64,000 bases of DNA from an uncultured Bacteroides sp. (GTDB taxonomy: Bacteria > Bacteroidota > Bacteroidia > Bacteroidales > Bacteroidaceae): positions 45,829-109,828 of the forward strand of contig NZ_URFY01000010.1 of the NCBI RefSeq assembly GCF_900547205.1. Direction: 5' to 3'. Shown here one piece after another: positions 46,400 through 54,275 of the stretch (the first letter of the stretch is position 1; every line of letters begins with the position of its first letter). The notes under the pieces were generated by a model, which saw only the letters and a list, made by a program, of their open reading frames with translations, was not told the DNA's origin and ran no database searches. Made by a program: the position numbers and the translations under genes.

Positions 46400-48496
46400 A
46401 TGGAAAGCAAATATAATTATTTCAAACGAGATATCAGTTGGCTCTCATTCAATTACCGCGTATTGCTGGAAGCTACGGACGAACGTCTTCCACTTTACGA
46501 ACGTATTAACTTTATCTCCATCTACTCTTCCAACTTGGAAGAGTTCTACAAAATCCGTGTTGCCGACCATAAAGCTGTTGCTTCGGGAGCAACGGAGAGT
46601 GATGAAGAAACCGTACAATCAGCACGGGAACTGGTGGAAGACATCAACCGGGAAGTAACCCGCCAACTGGATGACCGTGTACGCATCTATGAGCAGAAGA
46701 TTCTGCCTGCCCTGCGCAAAAGTCATATTATATTTTATCAGGACAGACACGTAGAGCCGTTTCACCAACAATTCGTTAGGGATTTCTTTCGGGAAGAAAT
46801 ATTCCCCTACCTGCAACCAGTGCCCGTATCCAAAGACCAAATAGTCTCTTTCCTACGCGATAACCGATTGTATCTTGCCATAAGAGTGTATCCTAAAGAG
46901 GAAAGTACTCCGAACGGGGACGTACAAGACGAAATGCCGAAAAGCAACCGCCAACCTTATTATTTCGTGATGAAGCAACCCTTCGCCAAAGTGCCCCGCT
47001 TCATCGAGCTTCCTTCTCAGGAGAAGAACTATTATCTGATGTTTACCGAAGACATCATCAAGGCAAACCTAAACCTTATCTTCCCCGGCTATGATGTTGA
47101 TTCGAGCTACAGCATCAAAATCTCCCGCGACGCCGATATTCTGATTGACGACATGGCAAGCAGTGCCGACCTCGTAGCCCAGCTAAAGAAAAAGGTGAAG
47201 AAACGCAAGATAGGCGACGTCTGCCGTTTCGTTTACGACCGTGCCATGCCCCAAGATTTCCTTGACTTCCTAGTAGATGCCTTCCACATCCACCGCGACG
47301 AACTCGTGCCCGGCGACAAACATCTGAATCTGGAAGACCTGCGCCATCTTCCCAATCCGAACAAATCTCTCCACCACCTGGAAAAGCCAAAGCCGATGAA
47401 GCTAACTACCCTAGACGAGAAAGAATCCATCTTCAACTACGTAGAGAAGAAAGACCTTTTGCTTTACTACCCCTACCACTCTTTCGAACACTTCATCCAC
47501 TTTCTCTACGAAGCCGTGCACAACCCCGAGACGCGTGAAATCATGGTGACACAGTATCGCGTAGCCGAAAACTCCGCTGTCATCAATACCCTGATAGCTG
47601 CCGCCCAAAACGGGAAAAAGGTCACTGTGTTTGTAGAACTGAAAGCCCGTTTCGACGAAGAGAACAACCTAGCCACTGCCGAAATGATGCAAGCTGCCGG
47701 CATCAAGATAATCTATAGCATTCCGGGGTTGAAAGTGCACGCCAAAGTAGCCCTTGTTCGCCGCCGTAGCTTCAATAGTGGTGAAAAGATTGCGAGTTAC
47801 GCCTACATCAGCACCGGTAATTTCAACGAAAAGACGGCAACCCTCTATGCTGACTGCGGTCTGTTCACCTGCCGCAAAGAGATAGTGAACGACCTCTACA
47901 ACCTCTTCCGCACCCTGCAAGGCAAGGAAGACCCGAAGTTCAGCACCCTGCTAGTGGCACGTTTCAATCTTATCCCCGAGCTGAACCGACTTATCGACCG
48001 TGAGATTACCCTTGCCGACCAAGGTAAGCGTGGCCGTATCATCCTAAAAATGAACGCTCTGCAAGACCCTACTATGATTAACCGTCTCTACGAAGCTTCC
48101 GAGCATGGTGTGGAAATCGACCTCATCGTCCGTGGCATCTGCTGCCTGATTCCCGGTCAGCCCTATAGCCGCAACATTCGTGTGACCCGCATCGTAGACA
48201 GTTTTCTGGAACATGCCCGCATTTGGTACTTCGGCAACGACAACCATCCTAAGCTCCTCCTCGGCTCCCCCGACTGGATGCGCCGCAACCTCTACCGACG
48301 CATCGAAGCCGTCACCCCCGTGCTTGACTCCGACCTGCGCGACAGCCTGATTGAAATGCTACATATCCAACTCACCGACAACCAAAAAGCTTGCTGGGTG
48401 GACGACCGACTGAAAAATATCTTCAAAAAGAAAACGCCCGGCACACCTAGCGTACGGGCGCAATATCATTTTTATGAATGGCTGAATAAGAAGTAA
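46400..48496 (+). CDS. ppk1: Polyphosphate kinase 1
   Basis: Reversibly polymerises the gamma phosphate of ATP into inorganic polyphosphate. The N domain (about 5-110) starts FKRDISWLSFNYRVL. Two phospholipase-D-like catalytic domains follow, with the autophosphorylated His in GLKVHAKVALVRRR (His near 448) and a second conserved His in HARIWYFGN (about 606). It has 698 residues, the normal length. The Pit phosphate transporter gene follows after 99 bp on the same strand, linking phosphate uptake with its storage. Confidence 0.95.
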   Translation: MESKYNYFKRDISWLSFNYRVLLEATDERLPLYERINFISIYSSNLEEFYKIRVADHKAVASGATESDEETVQSARELVEDINREVTRQLDDRVRIYEQKILPALRKSHIIFYQDRHVEPFHQQFVRDFFREEIFPYLQPVPVSKDQIVSFLRDNRLYLAIRVYPKEESTPNGDVQDEMPKSNRQPYYFVMKQPFAKVPRFIELPSQEKNYYLMFTEDIIKANLNLIFPGYDVDSSYSIKISRDADILIDDMASSADLVAQLKKKVKKRKIGDVCRFVYDRAMPQDFLDFLVDAFHIHRDELVPGDKHLNLEDLRHLPNPNKSLHHLEKPKPMKLTTLDEKESIFNYVEKKDLLLYYPYHSFEHFIHFLYEAVHNPETREIMVTQYRVAENSAVINTLIAAAQNGKKVTVFVELKARFDEENNLATAEMMQAAGIKIIYSIPGLKVHAKVALVRRRSFNSGEKIASYAYISTGNFNEKTATLYADCGLFTCRKEIVNDLYNLFRTLQGKEDPKFSTLLVARFNLIPELNRLIDREITLADQGKRGRIILKMNALQDPTMINRLYEASEHGVEIDLIVRGICCLIPGQPYSRNIRVTRIVDSFLEHARIWYFGNDNHPKLLLGSPDWMRRNLYRRIEAVTPVLDSDLRDSLIEMLHIQLTDNQKACWVDDRLKNIFKKKTPGTPSVRAQYHFYEWLNKK

Positions 48497-48595
48497 GAAA
48501 AGCCCTTGTAACAGAATTGTAACACATATGACATCCCTCTGCAACGTCAATTTCCGTTCTTTGCCGCCGGAAAAAACATACAGAGCTTATTATAT

Positions 48596-50845
48596 ATGGA
48601 GACAATTTATTTATGCATTATCATCTTTCTTTTCGTACTTGCCGTTTTCGACCTCGTAGTCGGAGTAAGTAACGACGCGGTAAACTTCCTCAATTCGGCC
48701 GTAGGGGCCAAAGCCGCTTCTTTCAAAACCATCCTGTTCATCGCCGGCGTAGGCATCTTCATTGGTGCCGCCCTATCCAACGGGATGATGGACATCGCCC
48801 GACACGGCATCTACCAACCAGAGCATTTCTACTTTGCCGAAATCATGTGCATCCTGCTCGCCGTCATGCTGACCGATGTTGTGTTGCTGGACGTTTTCAA
48901 CTCGATGGGTATGCCCACCTCCACCACCGTCTCACTGGTGTTCGAACTGCTCGGAGGAACCTTCGCCCTCTCCCTCATCAAAGTGAGCAATAGCGACACC
49001 CTCGGACTGGGCGACCTGATAAACACCGACAAAGCCCTCTCCGTCATTATGGCCATCTTCGTGTCCGTCGCCATCGCATTCTTCTTCGGTATGATTGTCC
49101 AATGGCTGGCACGTGTAATCTTCACCTTTAATTATAAGAACAAGATAAAATACAGCATCGCCCTTTTCGGCGGAATAGCAGCTACATCCATCATCTACTT
49201 CATGCTCATCAAAGGGCTGAAAGACAGCTCATTCATGACGCCTGAAAACAAGCAATGGGTGCAGGATAACACCTTGATGCTGATAGCTGTCTGCTTCATA
49301 TTCTTCACTATATTGATGCAAATCCTCCACTGGCTGAAAGTCAATGTATTCAAAGTTGTCGTTTTGCTTGGAACCTTCGCCCTCGCCCTCGCCTTTGCCG
49401 GCAATGACCTAGTGAACTTTATCGGTGTCCCCCTTGCAGGCTATTCTTCTTTCATCGACTACACCGCTAACGGAGCCGGAAATGCAGACGGATTCCTGAT
49501 GACCTCCCTGCTGGGCCCCGCCAAAACTCCGTGGTATTTCCTTATCGGAGCCGGAGCCATCATGGTATTCGCCCTCTACACTTCAAAGAAAGCACACGCA
49601 GTTATCAAGACTTCCGTCGATCTTTCCCGCCAGGACGAAGGCGAAGAAACCTTCGGAAGTACCCCGATTGCCCGTACTATTATTCGTTTCAGCATGACGC
49701 TAGCCAACGGAATTTCACGAATCACCCCACTGCCAATGAAGAATTGGCTCAACACCCGCTTCCGCAAAGACGAAGCCATCATCGCCGACGGTGCCGCCTT
49801 CGACCTCGTCCGTGCCTCTGTCAACCTAGTATTGGCAGGTCTGCTCATCGCTTTAGGAACTTCGCTGAAGCTGCCACTCTCTACTACTTACGTCACCTTC
49901 ATGGTAGCGATGGGTACCTCACTTGCCGACCGTGCCTGGGGACGTGACTCCGCAGTATACCGTATCACAGGCGTACTCAGCGTCATTGGTGGCTGGTTCA
50001 TCACCGCCGGAGCCGCCTTCACCATCTGTTTCTTCGTAGCCCTCGTGCTCCACTATGGGGGAAATATTTCCATCATCGCCCTCATCGGTCTTGCCGTATT
50101 TATCCTGATACGCAGCCAGGTGATGTACAAAAAACGTAAAGCGAAAGAGCAAGGCAACGAAACCCTGAAACAAATCATGCAGACCACCGACAGCGAAGAA
50201 GCCTTGCAACTGATGCGTAAGCATACTCGCGAAGAACTTGCCAAAGTACTGCAATACGCAGAAACGAACTTTGAACTGACCGTCACCTCGTTTATTCACG
50301 AAAACCTACGGGGATTGCGCCGTGCTATGGGTTCCACGAAATTCGAGAAGCAACTCATCAAGCAAATGAAACGAGCCGGGACCGTAGCGATGTGCCGTCT
50401 CGACAACAATACCGTGCTCGAAAAAGGACTCTACTACTACCAAGGCAACGACTTCGCCAGCGAACTGGTATACAGTATTTCCCGTATTTGCGAACCCTGT
50501 CTGGAACATATTGACAATAATTTCAACCCGCTGGATGCTATTCAGAAAGGTGAATTTAGCGACGTAGCAGAAGACATCACCTACCTGATTCAGCAATGCC
50601 GCCAGAAACTGGAAAACAACGATTACGATACTATGGAAGAGGAAATTCATCGTGCCAACGACCTCAACGGACAACTCTCTCTGCTGAAACGTAAGGAGTT
50701 GCAACGTATCCAGAGCCAATCGGGCAGCATACGGGTTAGCATGGTTTATCTGACGATGGTACAGGAAGCCCAGAATGTGGTGACTTATACTATCAACATG
50801 ATGAAAGTGAGCCGCAAGTTCCAGATGGAAGCGGAGATGCCGTAA
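48596..50845 (+). CDS. Pit-family inorganic phosphate transporter with C-terminal PhoU-like domain
   Basis: Low-affinity phosphate:cation symporter in the inner membrane. The PiT signature appears twice, as VGVSNDAVNFLNSAVGAKA (about 22-40) and AFAGNDLVNFIGVPLAG (about 266-282), within about 12 membrane segments up to residue 510. Residues 520-749 are soluble and all-helical (paired coiled-coil segments, KAGTVAMCRLDNN, CRQKLENNDYDTMEEEI), resembling PhoU, a regulator that is usually a separate protein. At 749 residues it is longer than a bare Pit. It lies downstream of ppk1. Confidence 0.88.
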   Translation: METIYLCIIIFLFVLAVFDLVVGVSNDAVNFLNSAVGAKAASFKTILFIAGVGIFIGAALSNGMMDIARHGIYQPEHFYFAEIMCILLAVMLTDVVLLDVFNSMGMPTSTTVSLVFELLGGTFALSLIKVSNSDTLGLGDLINTDKALSVIMAIFVSVAIAFFFGMIVQWLARVIFTFNYKNKIKYSIALFGGIAATSIIYFMLIKGLKDSSFMTPENKQWVQDNTLMLIAVCFIFFTILMQILHWLKVNVFKVVVLLGTFALALAFAGNDLVNFIGVPLAGYSSFIDYTANGAGNADGFLMTSLLGPAKTPWYFLIGAGAIMVFALYTSKKAHAVIKTSVDLSRQDEGEETFGSTPIARTIIRFSMTLANGISRITPLPMKNWLNTRFRKDEAIIADGAAFDLVRASVNLVLAGLLIALGTSLKLPLSTTYVTFMVAMGTSLADRAWGRDSAVYRITGVLSVIGGWFITAGAAFTICFFVALVLHYGGNISIIALIGLAVFILIRSQVMYKKRKAKEQGNETLKQIMQTTDSEEALQLMRKHTREELAKVLQYAETNFELTVTSFIHENLRGLRRAMGSTKFEKQLIKQMKRAGTVAMCRLDNNTVLEKGLYYYQGNDFASELVYSISRICEPCLEHIDNNFNPLDAIQKGEFSDVAEDITYLIQQCRQKLENNDYDTMEEEIHRANDLNGQLSLLKRKELQRIQSQSGSIRVSMVYLTMVQEAQNVVTYTINMMKVSRKFQMEAEMP

Positions 50846-50885
50846 AGGTTGCCTATAGAAAAGTCTGGGGTTACAATAAGTTCAG

Positions 50886-51017
50886 CCCACACTTTCATGA
50901 GTTTCACCCCACGGGTAAGTGGATGCCAGCCCACGTGTGAGCAAGCGTAAGCCCACGTACGAGCCAACTTCACCCCACGTGTCAGGAAGCACAAGCCCTC
51001 GAGTCAGAAGAGGCTTG
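50886..51017. repeat. 22-bp periodic degenerate tandem repeat, six units
   Basis: CCCAC (or CCCTC in the last unit) recurs at 50886, 50908, 50930, 50952, 50974 and 50996, exactly every 22 bp. The best core is CCCACGTGT followed by a diverged GAGNAAGC-like part. It fills the gap between the Pit gene (ends 50845) and hexokinase (ends 51040). The period is not a multiple of three, and the only overlapping open frame shows the repeat as LTRGVKL twice, so coding is unlikely. Confidence 0.7.
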
Positions 51018-51039
51018 CCTGCTTCCTGTTTTATTTAAG

Positions 51040-52251
51040 TCAAGAGAGAGCAGCAATGCCGGTCCCTATCAGATTAGCATTCTTCATACTGTTCACATGA
51101 ACCTCGACATCTCCTAATCCAAACTCGTCAAGAAGCTCACGCAACTTATCCATTACCAGCATATTATAATTCCGGTCTTTCCTGTTCTCACTCCAGAACA
51201 GACTACCTTCGGCAACCAGACATACCTTCCGCGTATCCTTATTATATGACTTCAACAGCATAATAAGTCCTGCAAGCGAAGCTGCAACCAGATACGCCGA
51301 CCGGTTGTAAATCCAATGCGCCACCTCCACATATACCTCTTTATGTATATCGGGATAATTCATGATAGTAGTCAATTTCTGTGCATCGAATTTTTCTTCA
51401 AATTCATCCAAAGGGAAAGTTGTCCTCAGAATATCCCCCAGATACATACCGGATACGGCTTTCTCGAAACGTTGCTTTCCCACGCTGTCCGAAGTAGCGT
51501 CTACCGCATCATCTATCGAAGTGAGGAATGGAGGATGGAAATTGCCAGACTCAAGATTGACAGGAATCAGTCCGTGCACACCTTTATCTGCGGAACTCAT
51601 CTTTTTTATTTTATCAGCCGGAATAAAGGTAGCCATATTCGTACCCGTACCAACAATCAAGCCGATGTATGCATCATAACCCACATTAGTAAGCCCCGCA
51701 AACAGGCTGGCAATGGTATCATTCAATACTTTAATCCCTGTATATCTGATATCATTCCTTTCATTTAAGTAATCGAGCAAAGGCTTCCCTACAAGCTCGC
51801 CTACCATTTCTTCAATATCGACTCCTTTTGTCCAACGCAGCAATCTGGCATCTCCGCCCGGCATGGATTGAATGGGATAAGAAAAACAATAGCCCACAGG
51901 CATTTCTTCCTCTCCTTTTATCTCTAAAATCATATCCGCCAGTTCCTTGAATAATTCATCTCGGGAATATCCTGGCGATTTCATTATCGACATATCCTTC
52001 TTCCACCCGTTTGAAGGGTTAATGACGGGTGTTCCATTATTGAAATCGACAATGGCTACTCTGTAGTTCGTTCCTCCCAAATCGAGAACCAATGCTTTTC
52101 CCCTCACGCCGGTGATATCAGGCATAATAAAAGTGGGAAGACACTGTATTTCTTGATTTTCCTTATTCAATCCCGCTTCAACCTTTTGCTGAAACGAACA
52201 AGCCACTTTCTTTAGTTGCTCATTATCTAATTTAAAAATGTTCTTATCCAT
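51040..52251 (-). CDS. Eukaryotic-type hexokinase
   Basis: Phosphorylates glucose and probably other hexoses. It belongs to the actin-fold hexokinase family typical of eukaryotes rather than to bacterial glucokinase or ROK kinases. Evidence: the phosphate-1 motif LDLGGTNYR (Asp57-Gly59-Gly60-Thr61), the catalytic Asp178 in VLNDTIASL, and the adenosine-site GLIVGTGTNMATF (about 198-210). With 403 residues it is slightly shorter than a single yeast-type hexokinase. Hexokinases of this type are known in Bacteroides. A 13-bp hairpin lies just before its start codon. Confidence 0.9.
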   Translation of the reverse strand: MDKNIFKLDNEQLKKVACSFQQKVEAGLNKENQEIQCLPTFIMPDITGVRGKALVLDLGGTNYRVAIVDFNNGTPVINPSNGWKKDMSIMKSPGYSRDELFKELADMILEIKGEEEMPVGYCFSYPIQSMPGGDARLLRWTKGVDIEEMVGELVGKPLLDYLNERNDIRYTGIKVLNDTIASLFAGLTNVGYDAYIGLIVGTGTNMATFIPADKIKKMSSADKGVHGLIPVNLESGNFHPPFLTSIDDAVDATSDSVGKQRFEKAVSGMYLGDILRTTFPLDEFEEKFDAQKLTTIMNYPDIHKEVYVEVAHWIYNRSAYLVAASLAGLIMLLKSYNKDTRKVCLVAEGSLFWSENRKDRNYNMLVMDKLRELLDEFGLGDVEVHVNSMKNANLIGTGIAALS

Positions 52252-52256
52252 GATGC

Positions 52257-52304
52257 AGATTGTTATGTATAAATATCTTTTTTATCTATACTACATAACA
52301 ATCT
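52257..52304 (-). promoter_or_regulatory. Stem-loop in the hexokinase leader
   Basis: Perfect 13-bp arms AGATTGTTATGTA (52257-52269) and TACATAACAATCT (52292-52304) flank a 22-nt A/T-rich centre. The 3' arm ends 6 bp before the hexokinase ATG, where it could limit ribosome access or bind a regulator. Confidence 0.5.
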
Positions 52305-52350
52305 AAAATCTATTTTGCTCTTCAGAAATGAACAAATGGCTCAATGCGGA

Positions 52351-53169
52351 TTATTTGCACATCTTCAACTGCTGATGAAGATCGGCCCGGGGAACTCCGA
52401 GCGAGATAGCTTTCTCGAAATCGGCCCTTGCCTGTGCCTTTTTCTTTTGGGCGAGATAAATATTACCGCGCAATAAATAAGCATCGATGGAAGATGCATT
52501 CAGCCGGATGGCTTCCTCTAAATCGACCAATGCCAAATCCTCGTGTTTCATGTCCCGCTCCACATCTGCACGGGCTATGTAAAGTGTTGCATCCTCGGGA
52601 GTTTCCACAATCATCTTATTCAGTATTTCGAGCGCTTCGCGAAACTTTCCTTCCTTCTGTTCCAGAGTTGCCAGTCCGAGCCGACCGCTATAACTCAGAG
52701 GATCGAGTTCCAGTAAACGATTGTAGTCCATCCGCGCAGCGGAATAATCCCGCCGAAGCACATAGATATATGCCCGCATCAATAACGCTTCTTTATTTTG
52801 TTTATCTTCATCGAGCACCAGGCAGTAGTCTGTATAGGCTCGGTCCGTCTTTCCCAACTCCATATTGATAGCGGCACGATCGAGCAAAATAGGAATTGCC
52901 AACGGAGCGAAGTTCAATGCAAAAGTATACGACTCGAGCGCCTTGTCATATTCTCCCAAGCGACGCTGCACCAAACCCAGATTGGAAAAGAGCAAAGCAT
53001 TCTTTGCATTCTTCGGTTCCAACTTCAAAGCTTGGAGAAGCAGCTCCTCCGCTTTCGCAAAACTGTCTTTCTCGATACACTCAATCGCCTGTTCCGACAA
53101 TTGCTGATAGGTTTGTGCACTCAGTGCAACCGGAAAACAAAAAAGCAATGCTATAATAATTCTCACCAT
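52351..53169 (-). CDS. Exported TPR-repeat protein
   Basis: A 272-residue protein with a signal peptide (MVRIIIALLFCFPVALSAQ) and about seven tetratricopeptide repeats, for example FAKAEELLLQALKLEPKNAK, YDKALESYTFALNFAP and AAIRLNASSIDAYLLRGNIYLAQKKKAQA. Such proteins act as periplasmic or outer-membrane scaffolds; no partner is indicated here. The frame is open to 53223 inside cysK, but the ATG at 53169 gives the signal peptide. It starts 25 bp after the cysK stop, so it is probably co-transcribed. Confidence 0.82.
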   Translation of the reverse strand: MVRIIIALLFCFPVALSAQTYQQLSEQAIECIEKDSFAKAEELLLQALKLEPKNAKNALLFSNLGLVQRRLGEYDKALESYTFALNFAPLAIPILLDRAAINMELGKTDRAYTDYCLVLDEDKQNKEALLMRAYIYVLRRDYSAARMDYNRLLELDPLSYSGRLGLATLEQKEGKFREALEILNKMIVETPEDATLYIARADVERDMKHEDLALVDLEEAIRLNASSIDAYLLRGNIYLAQKKKAQARADFEKAISLGVPRADLHQQLKMCK

Positions 53170-53194
53170 GGTTCGGGTCTTTTTATTTAATGAA

Positions 53195-54145
53195 TTAATC
53201 CAATGGATATGCGTCAAATGCAAACAATTCAGTCGACAGGTAACGTTCTCCGGTATCAGGTAACAAAGCTACAATTTTTTTGTTCGCAAATTCCGGACGC
53301 TGTGCCAGCAACAGTGCCGCATATACTGCTGCTCCAGAAGAAATTCCCGATAGCAAACCTTCCGTAGCTGCCAACTCGCGTCCGGCGCGGATGGCTTCAT
53401 CATCGGGCACACCGATTACTTCATCCACCACCAAAGCATCATAAAGTTTCGGAATGAAGTTGGCGCCGATTCCCTGAATGCGATGCGGAGCAGCCTTTCC
53501 ACCTTCTAATATAGGCGATGAAGCCGGTTCCACTGCCACAATATGTATGTTTGGATTATGTTTCTTCAAAGCACGAGCCACACCGCAGATGGTTCCTCCG
53601 GTGCCAACTCCGGCAACAAAAACGGCAACCTCACCGTCCGTATCCCGCCATATTTCTTCTCCTGTTGTTCGCTCATGAACGGCAGCATTGGCGGGATTCT
53701 CAAACTGTTGCAAAATCACCGAACCCGGGATACTGTCGCGCAACTCCTCCGCTTTGGCAATAGAAGCTGCCATCCCACCCGGTCCGTCGGTCAACACGAT
53801 CTGTGCGCCCAATGCCTTCAACAGGTTCCGCCGTTCAAGGCTCATTGTTTCGGGCATGGTAAGAATGAGATGATATCCCTTAATCGTGGCTACCATTGCC
53901 AGTCCGACACCCGTATTTCCGCTGGTGGGTTCAATGATAGTCGCACCGGGCTTCAGTGCACCGCGGGCTTCGGCATCTTCAATCATCGAGAGCGCCACTC
54001 TGTCCTTCACACTTCCTGCCGGATTGAATGCCTCTAATTTGGCAATTATATTTTGTTTCAGACCATACTTTCTACTATAACCGGAAAGCTCCATTAAGGG
54101 GGTATTACCCACCAAATCCGTTAATTTCGTCGCTATTTTAGCCAT
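53195..54145 (-). CDS. cysK: Cysteine synthase A
   Basis: PLP enzyme combining O-acetylserine and sulfide to cysteine. The PLP lysine lies in NPAGSVKDRVA (about 41-51), the phosphate- and substrate-binding loop TSGNTGVGLA at about 74-83, and the GTGGTICG loop near 181-188. It has 316 residues. A promoter box TATCTTTG (54182-54175) precedes it by about 30 bp. A TPR protein gene follows. Confidence 0.95.
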   Translation of the reverse strand: MAKIATKLTDLVGNTPLMELSGYSRKYGLKQNIIAKLEAFNPAGSVKDRVALSMIEDAEARGALKPGATIIEPTSGNTGVGLAMVATIKGYHLILTMPETMSLERRNLLKALGAQIVLTDGPGGMAASIAKAEELRDSIPGSVILQQFENPANAAVHERTTGEEIWRDTDGEVAVFVAGVGTGGTICGVARALKKHNPNIHIVAVEPASSPILEGGKAAPHRIQGIGANFIPKLYDALVVDEVIGVPDDEAIRAGRELAATEGLLSGISSGAAVYAALLLAQRPEFANKKIVALLPDTGERYLSTELFAFDAYPLD

Positions 54146-54174
54146 TTTACTACCATTTTATATCACTTACCCGG

Positions 54175-54182
54175 CAAAGATA
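54175..54182 (-). promoter_or_regulatory. cysK promoter -7 box
   Basis: TATCTTTG on the minus strand, about 30 bp before the cysK ATG. Confidence 0.5.
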
Positions 54183-54237
54183 AAGAAAAAACAGTATGTT
54201 TTATACCTCTTAATGAGAAAGATAAAGAAAAGTATAC

Positions 54238-54245
54238 TACCTTTG
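54238..54245 (+). promoter_or_regulatory. Promoter of the LTA-synthase-like gene
   Basis: TACCTTTG matches TAnnTTTG and predicts transcription from about 54252, inside a longer open frame, so the ATG at 54276 is the likely start. Confidence 0.5.
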
Positions 54246-54275
54246 TATCCGTTCAATCTTTTTAAGTTTACAGAT

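Noticed and set aside
50785..50994. Minus-strand open frame with LTRGVKL repeated twice
   Set aside because: The repeat comes from the 22-bp periodic DNA element, which is not a multiple of three, and the frame overlaps the end of the Pit gene.
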